Below, one piece after another: positions 26,007 to 34,726 of a stretch of 36,720 nucleotides of DNA. Positions within the stretch are counted from its first letter, which is position 1. Every line of letters starts with the position of its first letter. The translations under genes were made by a program, and so were the position numbers. This DNA is from Pseudomonadota bacterium (GTDB lineage: Bacteria; Pseudomonadota; Gammaproteobacteria; Burkholderiales; JABEVD01), in contig JAKBJU010000020.1 of the NCBI GenBank assembly GCA_021835845.1, forward strand, positions 1 through 36,720, in the 5' to 3' direction. The notes under the pieces are model-generated. The model did not search any database, was not told where the DNA came from, and worked only from the letters and a program-made list of their open reading frames with translations.

Positions 26007-26686
26007 AGGAGAAGACGGTCACCCTCTCCGGACGGGAAACGAGCTATGTTCTGAAGCGCAGCAGCCGGCGCACCGTAGGGCTCAGGATCACCCCGGACGG
26101 CCTCACCGTCAGCATTCCGCTGAGAATGCCGGAATGCGGCATCGAAAGCATCCTGAAGGAGAAGGCGGGATGGATACTGAAGAAGCTGGACGAGGCCAGA
26201 TCCCATCCCCTTCGGCAGTGGGCGGACGGGGAAGCAATCCCTTACCTCGGAAAGCATCATCCCTTGCGCATCGTCCATGCGACGAGAACCAGGGCGGACA
26301 TGAAGGAAGGCTTCCTGGAAGTCGCCCTGCCGGAAGCCCGCCCCGAAAAGATCGAAGCCGCAGTCGTCGGCTGGTACAAGCGGCAGGCGCTGGACTGCTT
26401 CGCGGAAAGGATAGCCCATTACTGCCCGAAGCTCGGGCTGCATCTGCCCAAACTTCACATATCCAGCGCCAGAACGCGCTGGGGAAGCTGCAACTCGAAG
26501 GGCGAGGTTAGGCTCAACTGGCGCCTGATGCGCCTGCCGATCGAACTCGTCGACTACGTGGTCGCCCACGAGCTTTCCCACCTCCTCGAAATGAACCACT
26601 CTCCCGCATTCTGGAAAACCGTGGAAAGCATCTATCCCGCCTACCGGACAGCGCGATCGGAACTCAGGCGCGATTCGCTGTGGTAA
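26003..26686 (+). CDS. YgjP/M48-like zinc metallopeptidase-fold protein
   Basis: This is a 227-residue DUF45 (YgjP-like) protein. The motif ARTRWGSCNSKGEVRLNWRL (about 159-178) and the zinc site HELSHLLEMNHSPAFW (HExxH plus a third His) are diagnostic. The biochemical function is not well established; the fold is that of zinc metalloproteases. The frame is open far upstream; I choose TTG 26003 because it overlaps the plsC stop (TTGA) and yields the family N-terminus, though the ribosome site (GGAAAAG) is weak. Confidence 0.9.
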   Translation: MKEKTVTLSGRETSYVLKRSSRRTVGLRITPDGLTVSIPLRMPECGIESILKEKAGWILKKLDEARSHPLRQWADGEAIPYLGKHHPLRIVHATRTRADMKEGFLEVALPEARPEKIEAAVVGWYKRQALDCFAERIAHYCPKLGLHLPKLHISSARTRWGSCNSKGEVRLNWRLMRLPIELVDYVVAHELSHLLEMNHSPAFWKTVESIYPAYRTARSELRRDSLW

Positions 26687-26708
26687 CATTCTTCTATTTG
26701 GAAAAGCG

Positions 26709-26810
26709 ATGCGGACAATCCTCCTCCTGCTGCTATTCTCCCTGACTCTGGAAGGTTGCGGGCTGAAGGGTCCGCTCTACCTGCCCACCCCCCAGAACCA
26801 GACGAAATGA
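26709..26810 (+). CDS. lptM: LptM (YifL-type) small lipoprotein
   Basis: This is a 33-residue lipoprotein, too short for ordinary ORF calling. A hydrophobic signal peptide (MRTILLLLLFSLTLEGC) ends in Cys17, and the mature part begins CGLKGPLYLP, the family signature. LptM binds the LptD/LptE outer-membrane LPS translocon and assists its oxidative maturation. After the signal only 16 residues remain. Its stop overlaps the lysA ATG by 4 bases (ATGA). The lptM-lysA pairing is a common proteobacterial arrangement. Confidence 0.92.
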   Translation: MRTILLLLLFSLTLEGCGLKGPLYLPTPQNQTK

Positions 26811-28051
26811 ATTTTTTTGCCTACCGCAACGGCGTCCTCCACGCCGAGGATGCATCGCTCGAATCCGTCGCCGAAAAATATGGCACGCCCTGCTACGTCT
26901 ATTCCAGAGCCGCCCTGGTCTCGGCCTTCAGGGCCTACTCCGACGCATTTTCCCCGAGAGACCACCTGGTCTGCTATGCGGTCAAGGCGAATTCCAACAT
27001 CGCGATCCTGAACCTCTTCGCGAAAATGGGCAGCGGCTTCGATATCGTCTCGATCGGGGAAATGGAGCGCGTGCTGAAAGCGGGGGGCGATCCCGCCAGG
27101 ATCGTTTTCTCAGGCGTGGGAAAGCGCGAGGACGAAATGCGCGCAGCGCTTTCCGCCGGCATCCTCTGCTTCAACGTGGAATCCGAAGGCGAACTGGAGC
27201 GCCTCGACCTGGTCGCGAAAAGCATGGGCAAATGCGCCAGCATCAGCTTCAGGGTCAATCCCAACGTGGACGCAAAAACCCACCCCTACATTTCGACCGG
27301 ACTCAGGCAGAACAAGTTCGGCATCCCCTACGATGACGCGCTGCGGCTGTACAAAAAGGCGAATGCCATGGAGAACCTCGCCATACTCGGGATTGACTGC
27401 CACATCGGCTCGCAGCTCACCGAAATCCCCCCGTTCGTCGAAGCGCTCGAAAAGATCCTGCTTCTCGTCGACGAGCTCGAAAAGGAAGGCATCGCGCTTT
27501 CCCATATCGACGTGGGTGGCGGGCTCGGCATCCGCTACCGGGAAGAGCGCCCTCCCGAAATTTCGGATTACGCGAAAGCCCTCCTGGAAAGATTGCAGGG
27601 ACGCCCGCAGAAGCTCCTGCTCGAACCCGGAAGATTCCTGGTCGGGAATGCCGGAATCCTGCTGACCAGAATCGAATACCTGAAGCACGGCGAGGAAAAG
27701 CATTTCGCCATAGTCGACTGCGCGATGAACGACCTGATGCGCCCCGCCCTGTACGATGCCTACCACGAGATAATCCCGGTGAAGCAGGGCGAAGGAGGAG
27801 GCGATCTCTGCGAAATCGTCGGCCCGGTCTGCGAAACCGGGGACTTCCTGGGACACGACCGGAATCTCGATGCAAGTCAGGGAGATCTGCTCGCCATTTG
27901 CTCCGCGGGCGCCTACGGCATGAGCATGAGCTCCAACTACAACTCGAGGCCCAGAGCCGCAGAAGTCCTGGTCGACGGCGCTTCGCTCCATCTCGTCAGG
28001 GAAAGGGAAACAATTTCCCAGCTGATGGCGGCCGAAAAACTCGTTCCCTGA
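26807..28051 (+). CDS. lysA: Diaminopimelate decarboxylase
   Basis: This is a 414-residue PLP enzyme that makes L-lysine from meso-diaminopimelate. The PLP lysine is Lys60 in YAVKANSN. HIGSQ, GGGLGIRY, EPGRFLVGNAG and the CETGD active-site Cys motif are all present, as is the C-terminal AYGMSMSSNYNSRPR. ATG 26807 overlaps lptM. The stop TGA abuts the stop of the convergent GGDEF gene with no intervening base. Confidence 0.97.
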   Translation: MNFFAYRNGVLHAEDASLESVAEKYGTPCYVYSRAALVSAFRAYSDAFSPRDHLVCYAVKANSNIAILNLFAKMGSGFDIVSIGEMERVLKAGGDPARIVFSGVGKREDEMRAALSAGILCFNVESEGELERLDLVAKSMGKCASISFRVNPNVDAKTHPYISTGLRQNKFGIPYDDALRLYKKANAMENLAILGIDCHIGSQLTEIPPFVEALEKILLLVDELEKEGIALSHIDVGGGLGIRYREERPPEISDYAKALLERLQGRPQKLLLEPGRFLVGNAGILLTRIEYLKHGEEKHFAIVDCAMNDLMRPALYDAYHEIIPVKQGEGGGDLCEIVGPVCETGDFLGHDRNLDASQGDLLAICSAGAYGMSMSSNYNSRPRAAEVLVDGASLHLVRERETISQLMAAEKLVP

Positions 28052-29920
28052 TTACTTCGCGATCCTGACGAGATTTCTCCCGGCCTGTTTCGCGTTGTAG
28101 AGCGCGACGTCGGCTGCCTTGATGAGCGCGTCGAACCCGCCCATTCCCGGATTCCTGATGGCCACGCCGATGCTCGCCGTGACGGGAATCCGGATTTTTC
28201 CGTCCACGAAAGGAGCGGATTCCACCGCCGACCTGAGCCGTTCTGCACACTGCTCGGCGGCCTTCGGGTTCGCCTCGGGAAGAATCGCCAGAAACTCCTC
28301 CCCTCCGAAGCGGCAGATCACGTCCTGGGCCCTGGACGCCTTCTTCAGCACATGGGCGAAATGGCGGATCACCTTGTCTCCGATGTCGTGGCCGTAAGCG
28401 TCGTTGATCGGCTTGAATCTGTCTATGTCCAGCATCATGCAGGCAAGCTCCCCGTGGCGATTCCATTCCCAGGCCATGCGCTCCATGGCATAGCGCCTGT
28501 TCGGCAGGCCGGAAAGCGGGTCGGTACGGGAAGCTTCCTGCGCACGCCGGTTCGCCACGGCGAGATCGGAGGCGACATTGCGCAATTCCTCCCTGTCCTT
28601 CGACAGCTCCTCCCGCATTTCCACGAAATGCCGGGCAGCGAGAAGGTGGGCAGCGAGAAAGCGCTGTCCGCGGGAAAGGGCGATGCAGTCGTCCGCGCCC
28701 GCCTCGAAAGCTTCGACCTGGCTTTCCAGGTCGTCCTCTCCGGCGAGAAGAACGGCATAGACGAGCTTCCCGGAAGGCAGCCTGCGCAGGGCTTCGACGA
28801 ATGCCGGGCCCGCCAGGCCCGGCACTGAAAATTCGCACAGGACCAGCTGGGGATCGGCCTCCAGCGCGATCCGCATGGCTTCCTCCTCCGTGGAGGCCGT
28901 CAATACGGCATGCCCCAGGGACGCGAGGAACCCGGAAAGCTCCGACAAGACGGGCTCCTTTGCAATCAGGAGAATTTGCAGTCCAGGAGCGAATTCCCCG
29001 GTGCGGGGTCCATCCTGAGGAATCGCCACCATCATTTCTTCGAAGCTGGGAAGAGGCTGGCTCGGCACATCGAGTATCCTGCCCCATTCCTGCCAGCTTG
29101 CGCTCGCCCTGTTGCAAAGCGCCCCGAACTCTTCCTGGTCGAACCCGAGCTCCTTCGCTTCGCGCAGCAGATCGGGCATCCTGGACGAGATGCGCGCCTC
29201 CCCGGAAAGAAAGTCTTCGGCAAGCGCGCCTGAAAAATGCCATATCCTGCACAGTTTGTATTCCCTCGAACTCCTGGGAAAAGGCATCGCGTCGGGATCT
29301 TCCTGATGCAGGGCGACGCTGGCGAAAAGGGGCGGAAGCATCCAGTCCTGGAGCAAGGCGCCGGTCAGCTCCAGGTGGTCGGTCGCAAAACGGCTCCTCT
29401 CCAGCTCCAGGCGCGCCGGCCCGGACGATCCGCCGGACAGGATCTCCGAATAGGCTGCGGGATACAGCGTCGCCAGGGCAAGCGAGCCCACTCCGGAGAG
29501 CAGCGCGCCGATGAAGCATTCCTCCGGCTGGGCCACCCTGGTTCTTTCGCAGATCAGCTGGGCAACGATGGCGCAGGCAAGGGATTTGGACCAGAAGCGC
29601 ATGTAGTCGAATTCTTTGCATGCCCCCTGCCTGTTGTTGTTCAGGACGGAAAATCCCAGCGCGATCTGCCGGGTCGCTGCCATGCCGAGCAGATTGAGCG
29701 CATCGGGTATCGAAGCGATGACCCGGCTTCCGGCCTTCAGGTGATTGGCATACTTGATCAGCTTGCCGCTGAGAACGGGGTCGGCCTGGACGATGTGGCC
29801 GATTTCGGCAAGCGACGCGTCAGGCTCCAGGGTGAGCTGGAAGAGCGCCAGCGCAACCCCCGCAGGGGAAGGAAGATTGCCGCTCGCCTTCAGCTCGTCG
29901 AAATTCAGTGCGGATCTCAT
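28052..29920 (-). CDS. HDOD - degenerate receiver - GGDEF diguanylate cyclase
   Basis: This is a 622-residue signalling protein. Residues about 12-210 form an HDOD domain ([32 protein letters not shown]). Residues about 315-435 look like a response-regulator receiver, but the phospho-acceptor Asp is Glu363 (LCEFSVPG), the N-terminal acidic pair is lost (IAKE), and the Thr and Lys positions are not conserved. A charged helical linker leads to a GGDEF domain (465-620) with active-site GGEEF at 539-543 and an inhibitory I-site RAQD at 530-533, five residues upstream. It should make cyclic di-GMP and bind it as feedback. ATG 29920 (MRSALNF) is chosen; a longer reading to 29983 runs into the promoter region. 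Confidence 0.9.
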   Translation of the reverse strand: MRSALNFDELKASGNLPSPAGVALALFQLTLEPDASLAEIGHIVQADPVLSGKLIKYANHLKAGSRVIASIPDALNLLGMAATRQIALGFSVLNNNRQGACKEFDYMRFWSKSLACAIVAQLICERTRVAQPEECFIGALLSGVGSLALATLYPAAYSEILSGGSSGPARLELERSRFATDHLELTGALLQDWMLPPLFASVALHQEDPDAMPFPRSSREYKLCRIWHFSGALAEDFLSGEARISSRMPDLLREAKELGFDQEEFGALCNRASASWQEWGRILDVPSQPLPSFEEMMVAIPQDGPRTGEFAPGLQILLIAKEPVLSELSGFLASLGHAVLTASTEEEAMRIALEADPQLVLCEFSVPGLAGPAFVEALRRLPSGKLVYAVLLAGEDDLESQVEAFEAGADDCIALSRGQRFLAAHLLAARHFVEMREELSKDREELRNVASDLAVANRRAQEASRTDPLSGLPNRRYAMERMAWEWNRHGELACMMLDIDRFKPINDAYGHDIGDKVIRHFAHVLKKASRAQDVICRFGGEEFLAILPEANPKAAEQCAERLRSAVESAPFVDGKIRIPVTASIGVAIRNPGMGGFDALIKAADVALYNAKQAGRNLVRIAK

Positions 29921-29945
29921 TTGATCTCTATTGTTGTTTCCGGGA

Positions 29946-29975
29946 ATTCTACCCCCATCCCGCAGAAAATCCCAA
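29946..29975 (-). promoter_or_regulatory. Candidate promoter for the HDOD-GGDEF gene
   Basis: On the minus strand TTGGGA (29975-29970, 4/6) is followed by 18 bases and TAGAAT (29951-29946, 5/6). The predicted start is near 29939, about 19 bases before the ATG, with GAGA near it as a weak ribosome site. Confidence 0.35.
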
Positions 29976-29978
29976 CTG

Positions 29979-30008
29979 TTCACCCAAAACGGCAGCCGGG
30001 AGTATAAT
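29979..30008 (+). promoter_or_regulatory. Candidate promoter for miaB-phoH-ybeY
   Basis: TTCACC (29979-29984, 4/6) is followed by 18 bases and a perfect TATAAT (30003-30008). The predicted start is near 30015, about 19 bases before the miaB ATG, with GGGACAGGG as a possible ribosome site. It overlaps the divergent promoter of the GGDEF gene, so the two may interfere. Confidence 0.5.
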
Positions 30009-30033
30009 TGGAAGTTTTCAGCGGGACAGGGCC

Positions 30034-31374
30034 ATGGCCGGAGCCGGCGGGTCGAAAAAGCTTTACATCAAAACCTACGGATGCCAGATGAACGAGTACG
30101 ACTCGGAAAAGATGGCGGACGTGCTGCACGCCGAAGCCGGGCTCGAAATCACGGCAGACATGAATGATGCCGACGTGATCCTGCTCAACACCTGCTCGGT
30201 TCGGGAAAAGGCCCAGGAAAAGATCTTCCACGAACTGGGGCGGATCAGGCGTCTCAAGGAAAGGAATCCCGATCTGCTGGTCGGGGTCGGCGGCTGCGTC
30301 GCGAGCCAGGAGGGGGCCGCCATCTTCAGGAGGGCCTCCCATGTCGACCTGGTTTTCGGCCCGCAGACCCTGCACAGGCTGCCCAAGATGATAGGCGATC
30401 GCATCAGCTCCGGGCGCAGCCAGATCGACATCGCCTTTCCAGAAATCGAGAAATTCGATTCCCTGCCCCAGCCGAAAGTCTCGGGGCCGGCCGCATTCGT
30501 TTCGATCATGGAAGGATGCAGCAAATACTGCAGCTTCTGCGTCGTTCCCTATACCCGCGGCGAAGAAATATCGAGGCCCCTGGAAGACATCCTGATCGAG
30601 GTGAGAAGCCTCGCCTCGCAGGGGGTCAAGGAAGTGACCCTGCTGGGGCAGAACGTCAACGCCTACAGGGGGCTCATGGAAGACGGCGAAACCGCCGACC
30701 TGCCGCTCCTGATCGAGTATCTTGCCGCCATGCCGGAAATCGGGCGGATACGCTACACCACCTCGCACCCAAGGGAATGCACGCAGCGCCTGATCGACGT
30801 CCATGCCAGGGAACCCAAGCTCGCGAACCACCTCCACCTTCCTGTCCAGTCGGGATCCGACAGGATCCTGGCCGCGATGAAGCGGGGCTACACCGCCCTC
30901 GAATACAAGTCCATCGCCAGACGCCTGAAGGCGGCCCGTCCCGACATTTCGCTTTCATCGGATTTCATCGTCGGCTTTCCGGGAGAAACCGAAGCCGATT
31001 TCGAGGCCACCATGAAGCTCATCGAGGAGCTGAATTTCGATTCCAGCTTCAGCTTCGTCTACAGCCCGAGGCCGGGGACGCCAGCCGCGGCGCTGCCTGA
31101 CGACATTCCAATGGAGGTCAAGCAGGCTCGCCTGGCGAGACTCCAGGCGAAAATCGAGGGGCAGGCAGCCGGAATCGGCGCGGCAATGGTCGGAACCGTG
31201 CAGCAGGTTCTGGTCGAAGGGCCTTCCAGGAAAAGCCGCGCCGATCTGTCCGGAAAAACCGGGAACAACAGGACCGTCAATTTCGCGGGGAGTCCGGATC
31301 TCGTCGGCCGGTTCGTCAGCGTCGAAATCACCGAAGCGCTGCGCAATTCGCTCAGGGGGAAAATCGTCCGATGA
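30034..31374 (+). CDS. miaB: tRNA-2-methylthio-N6-dimethylallyladenosine synthase
   Basis: This is a 446-residue radical-SAM methylthiotransferase modifying A37 of tRNAs. The N-terminal cluster ligands are Cys17, Cys54 and Cys88 ([25 protein letters not shown]), and the radical-SAM cluster is Cys162-x3-Cys166-x2-Cys169. The C-terminal TRAM domain ends [18 protein letters not shown] 30034 gives the normal N-terminus; the frame opens earlier at 29908 but across the promoter. Its stop overlaps phoH by 4 bases (ATGA). Confidence 0.97.
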   Translation: MAGAGGSKKLYIKTYGCQMNEYDSEKMADVLHAEAGLEITADMNDADVILLNTCSVREKAQEKIFHELGRIRRLKERNPDLLVGVGGCVASQEGAAIFRRASHVDLVFGPQTLHRLPKMIGDRISSGRSQIDIAFPEIEKFDSLPQPKVSGPAAFVSIMEGCSKYCSFCVVPYTRGEEISRPLEDILIEVRSLASQGVKEVTLLGQNVNAYRGLMEDGETADLPLLIEYLAAMPEIGRIRYTTSHPRECTQRLIDVHAREPKLANHLHLPVQSGSDRILAAMKRGYTALEYKSIARRLKAARPDISLSSDFIVGFPGETEADFEATMKLIEELNFDSSFSFVYSPRPGTPAAALPDDIPMEVKQARLARLQAKIEGQAAGIGAAMVGTVQQVLVEGPSRKSRADLSGKTGNNRTVNFAGSPDLVGRFVSVEITEALRNSLRGKIVR

Positions 31375-32315
31375 AGACGGAATCCGTCTCCTTTTCTCCT
31401 GCCGACAACAGGCGGCTTTCCAGCCTTTGCGGGGCTCTGGACGAGAATCTGCGCCAGATCGAGGTGGCGATGGGCGTCTCCATTTCGAGGAGGGGGGAGC
31501 ATTTCGCCGTGAAGGGGGAACCCGAAAAAGCCAAGCTCGCCGTCTCCGCCCTCGAGAAATTCTATCTCCAGACGAAAGGGCGCGACATCGACATCGAGGA
31601 AATCCAGCTCGGTCTGGTCGAACTGCTCTCCCCCGGAAGATCGGAGGGGCAGGCCGCAAGTCCGATGCTGATGACCCGAAAATCCAACCTGCACGGCAGG
31701 ACCCCGCGCCAGACGGAGTACCTCGAATGCATCCAGAAGCACGACATCACTTTCGGCATAGGGCCTGCCGGAACCGGGAAAACCTATCTCGCCGTCGCCT
31801 CCGCAGTCGACGCCATCGAGCGGGAATGGGTGAAGCGCATCGTCCTGGTGAGGCCCGCCGTGGAAGCGGGGGAGCGCCTCGGATTCTTGCCCGGGGACAT
31901 GGCGCAGAAGATCGATCCCTATTTGCGCCCCCTTTACGACGCGCTCTACGACCTGATGGGGTTCGATCGGGTGGGCAGGCTCTTCGAATCGGGTGCGATA
32001 GAAGTCGCGCCGCTCGCCTACATGCGCGGCAGGACGCTCAACCATTCCTTCATCATTCTCGACGAAGCGCAGAACACCACCCCCGAGCAGATGAAGATGT
32101 TCCTCACCAGGATGGGATTCGGGAGCCGCGCCGTGATCACCGGAGACGTGACCCAGGTCGACCTCGCCAAAGGCCAGAGAAGCGGCCTCGTCGAAGCTGC
32201 CGCGGTCCTGAGGAAGGTGCCGGGAATCGCCTTCACCCACTTCCAGGCCGAGGACGTGGTGCGTCACCCGCTGGTCCAGCTGATCGTCAATGCCTACCAG
32301 GCCTATGAAAAGTGA
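31371..32315 (+). CDS. phoH: PhoH/YbeZ family ATPase
   Basis: This is a 314-residue PhoH-type P-loop ATPase (YbeZ). Walker A GPAGTGKT is at 131-138, Walker B is in FIILDEAQN, and MRGRTLNH and [10 protein letters not shown] are typical. The N-terminal 100 residues form the small RNA-binding-like domain. YbeZ works with YbeY in RNA processing, and the two genes overlap here. It lies in the conserved miaB-ybeZ-ybeY order, but corC-lnt, which normally follow, are about 10 kb upstream. Confidence 0.95.
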   Translation: MKTESVSFSPADNRRLSSLCGALDENLRQIEVAMGVSISRRGEHFAVKGEPEKAKLAVSALEKFYLQTKGRDIDIEEIQLGLVELLSPGRSEGQAASPMLMTRKSNLHGRTPRQTEYLECIQKHDITFGIGPAGTGKTYLAVASAVDAIEREWVKRIVLVRPAVEAGERLGFLPGDMAQKIDPYLRPLYDALYDLMGFDRVGRLFESGAIEVAPLAYMRGRTLNHSFIILDEAQNTTPEQMKMFLTRMGFGSRAVITGDVTQVDLAKGQRSGLVEAAAVLRKVPGIAFTHFQAEDVVRHPLVQLIVNAYQAYEK

Positions 32316-32733
32316 TTTGAGCCTCTCCGTCCAGTACGCTTCGACCGCAGAAAACCTCCCGACCCGACCCCGTTTCAGGAAGTGGGTCGGCGCCGCCCTG
32401 CAAAGTCCGGCGAAAATCACGATCAGGATCGTCGACGAGGAAGAAGGCAGAAGCCTCAACAGGGACTACAGAGGCCGCGACTATGCGACCAACGTGCTCA
32501 CCTTCGTCTACGAAGAAGCGGAAGGGGACATCGTGATCTGCGCGCCGGTTCTGATGAAGGAAGCGCTTGAGCAGAAGAAGCCGCTCGAATCCCATTATGC
32601 GCACATGACGGTGCACGGGACGCTGCATCTCCAGGGGTACGACCACGAAAGCGACGGAGAAGCCGCGATCATGGAATCGCTCGAAACCGCGATCATGGCG
32701 AAGCTCGGTTACCCCGATCCTTACGGTGTATAA
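32305..32733 (+). CDS. ybeY: Endoribonuclease YbeY
   Basis: This is a 142-residue zinc metalloprotein acting in 16S rRNA 3'-end maturation and ribosome quality control. The zinc site [11 protein letters not shown] (H-x3-H-x5-H) and the earlier block [16 protein letters not shown] are diagnostic. Two in-frame starts exist, ATG 32290 and ATG 32305. I prefer 32305 ([13 protein letters not shown]), which overlaps phoH by 11 bases and has CAGG just upstream, but this is uncertain. Its stop TAA lies inside the TATAAT of the next gene's likely promoter. Confidence 0.93.
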   Translation: MKSDLSLSVQYASTAENLPTRPRFRKWVGAALQSPAKITIRIVDEEEGRSLNRDYRGRDYATNVLTFVYEEAEGDIVICAPVLMKEALEQKKPLESHYAHMTVHGTLHLQGYDHESDGEAAIMESLETAIMAKLGYPDPYGV

Positions 32734-32734
32734 T
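32729..32734 (+). promoter_or_regulatory. Candidate leaderless -10 for the dacC-like gene
   Basis: A perfect TATAAT at 32729-32734 contains the ybeY stop codon (TAA 32731-32733) and ends 6 bases before ATG 32741, so the predicted start falls on the A of that ATG. No good -35 and no Shine-Dalgarno are seen; the bases just before are TG. Confidence 0.35.
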
Positions 32735-32740
32735 CGGGCC

Positions 32741-33871
32741 ATGAAAAAAGCCATTTTCCTTGCGCTTTGCCTGCTCTGCGCGTCCGCCCCCGCAAGGCCC
32801 TCCGATCTCCCGCCCGCGCCGCATGTCGAGGCGAGCGCCTACCTGGTGCTCGATTACAACAGCGGACAGATCCTGCTTTCCCGCCATGCCGACGAGCGCA
32901 TCGAGCCCGCATCGCTCACCAGGCTGATGAGCGCCTACATCGTATTCGACGCCCTGAAGCAGAAGGCGATCAGGCCGAATCAGAAGATCACCGTCTCGGA
33001 AAAGGCATCGCATGCCGAAGGGCCCAGGATGTTCATCGAGCCGAAAATGGCCGTGACCGTCGACCAGCTGCTCCACGGCATGATCGTCGAGTCCGGCAAC
33101 GATGCCTGCATCGCGCTCGCCGAAGGCGTGGCCGGATCGGAGCAGGCCTTCGTCGAAAAGATGAACCGGGAAGCGCAGCACCTCGGCATGAAGAACACGC
33201 ATTTCACCAATGCGACCGGGCTGCCGAGCCCGGATCACTACACCACGGCCCGCGACCTCGCGACCCTTTCGGCTGCGCTCATCAGGAACTTCCCCGAATA
33301 CTACCCCCTCTTCTCGATCAGGCAGTACACCTGGAACGGCATTGCCCAGCCCAACAGGAACAGGCTGCTGTGGATGGACCCCTACGTCGACGGGCTGGAA
33401 ACCGGGCATGGCGGAACAGCCGGCTACTGCCTCGTCGCCTCGGTGAAAAGGGACAGCAGGCGGCTGATCTCGGTGCTGGCAGGCGCGGGCTCGGACAGCG
33501 GCAGGGCGATGGATAGCCTGCAGCTTCTCAATTACGCGCTCCAGTACTACAACTCGGTGCGCCTCTATGCAAAAGGGCAGACGGTCACCACCCTCAGGGT
33601 CTGGAAGGGCAAGCAGAACACCCTTAAGGCGGGATTTCTCGACGATCTTTACGTCACCGTTCCCAGGGGGGAGGAGTCCGGGCTGCAGGCCACGATAGAA
33701 GCCCAGCAGCCGCTCATCGTTCCCGTTCTCGCGGGGCAGAAGGTCGGGGTGGTGAAAATCAATCTCGACGGAAAGCGTTTCGCGGAATTCCCCCTCGTCT
33801 CGCTGGAAAACGTGGCTCCGGCCAACATTTTCGGCCGGGTCTGGGACAGTTTCAAGCTACTTTTCGACTAG
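32741..33871 (+). CDS. DacC-family PBP homologue with both catalytic Lys replaced
   Basis: This is a 376-residue class C low-molecular-weight penicillin-binding protein (D-alanyl-D-alanine carboxypeptidase family, PBP5/6-like). The signal peptide is clear (MKKAIFLALCLLCASAPARP). The fold is complete, with a peptidase S11 domain (about 28-255), a PBP5 C-terminal beta domain (about 275-365) and a terminal amphipathic helix (DSFKLLF). The nucleophile Ser58 is in PASLTRLM, but the SxxK lysine is Arg61 (AGG, 32921-32923). SGN 118-120 is intact. The KTG triad is ETG, Glu220 (GAA, 33398-33400). Such a protein is not expected to be an active carboxypeptidase. It sits where active dacA/dacC lies in relatives, before dat-ybeD-lipB-lipA. 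Confidence 0.92.
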   Translation: MKKAIFLALCLLCASAPARPSDLPPAPHVEASAYLVLDYNSGQILLSRHADERIEPASLTRLMSAYIVFDALKQKAIRPNQKITVSEKASHAEGPRMFIEPKMAVTVDQLLHGMIVESGNDACIALAEGVAGSEQAFVEKMNREAQHLGMKNTHFTNATGLPSPDHYTTARDLATLSAALIRNFPEYYPLFSIRQYTWNGIAQPNRNRLLWMDPYVDGLETGHGGTAGYCLVASVKRDSRRLISVLAGAGSDSGRAMDSLQLLNYALQYYNSVRLYAKGQTVTTLRVWKGKQNTLKAGFLDDLYVTVPRGEESGLQATIEAQQPLIVPVLAGQKVGVVKINLDGKRFAEFPLVSLENVAPANIFGRVWDSFKLLFD

Positions 33872-33877
33872 GAAATC

Positions 33878-34726
33878 ATGATCTATCTCAACGGAAAATT
33901 CATGCCGATGGAGGAGGCGCGCATTCCCGTCCTCGACCGCGGCTTCATTTTCGGCGACGGCGTCTACGAAGTCATTCCCGTCTATTCCCGGCATCCCTTC
34001 CGGCTGGAGGAGCATCTTTCCAGGCTGCAGCACAGCCTGGACGGCATCAGGCTGGACAATCCGCACTCTGCGGGCGAATGGGAAGAACGTATCCGGCGCC
34101 TCGTCGAGCTCAACGAGCCAGAGGATCAGAGCGTTTATCTCCAGGTCACGCGGGGAGTGGCGAAACGGGACCATGCCTTCCCGAAAGGCATCGAGCCCAC
34201 CGTGTTCATGATGTCCAATCCGCTCGTCACCCCTTCCAGGGAAACCCTGGAGAAGGGAGTCGCGACGATCAGCGCGGCGGACAACCGCTGGCTGCGCTGC
34301 GACATCAAGGCGACCTCCCTGCTGCCCAACGTGCTTCTTAGGCAGATGGCGGTGGATGCTGGCGCCGCGGAAACGATCCTGCTGCGGGACGGCTTCCTCA
34401 CCGAAGGCGCGGCCAGCAACATCTTCGCGGTGAAGGACGGCATCCTGCTCGCGCCTCCCAAGGACAACCTGATGCTGCCGGGCATCACCTACGACGTGGT
34501 GCTGGAGCTCGCGCAAAGCATCGGACTGCCTTGCGAAGTGAGGCAGGTGTCGGAGAACGAGCTCTTCTGTGCATCCGAACTCCTGCTCACTTCCTCCACC
34601 AAGGAAGTCACGCCGATCACGTCCCTAGACGGAAAACCCGTGGGGAACGGCAAGCCGGGGCCGGTGTTCGAAAAACTGCATGCCGCCTACCAGGCATTCA
34701 AGCATTCCGTGATGAGGAGGGCATGA
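33878..34726 (+). CDS. dat: D-amino acid aminotransferase
   Basis: This is a 282-residue fold-type IV PLP aminotransferase (BCAT/D-AAT group) converting D-alanine and 2-oxoglutarate to pyruvate and D-glutamate. The N-terminal PVLDRGFIFGDGVYEVIPVY, PLP lysine in CDIKATSLLPNVL, and EGAASNIFAV are typical of D-AAT. D-amino acid metabolism fits its place beside a PBP homologue. ATG 33878 has AGGA nearby. The stop overlaps the ybeD start by 4 bases (ATGA). Confidence 0.93.
   Translation: MIYLNGKFMPMEEARIPVLDRGFIFGDGVYEVIPVYSRHPFRLEEHLSRLQHSLDGIRLDNPHSAGEWEERIRRLVELNEPEDQSVYLQVTRGVAKRDHAFPKGIEPTVFMMSNPLVTPSRETLEKGVATISAADNRWLRCDIKATSLLPNVLLRQMAVDAGAAETILLRDGFLTEGAASNIFAVKDGILLAPPKDNLMLPGITYDVVLELAQSIGLPCEVRQVSENELFCASELLLTSSTKEVTPITSLDGKPVGNGKPGPVFEKLHAAYQAFKHSVMRRA

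Noticed and set aside
29921-29983. 21-residue N-terminal extension of the HDOD-GGDEF protein
   Set aside because: The extension covers the predicted -10 box, is not hydrophobic or conserved in appearance, and the downstream ATG gives a normal HDOD start.
31059-32459. Minus-strand open frame of 466 codons across miaB, phoH and ybeY
   Set aside because: It spans three well-supported plus-strand genes and their overlaps; no motif or start signal is seen.
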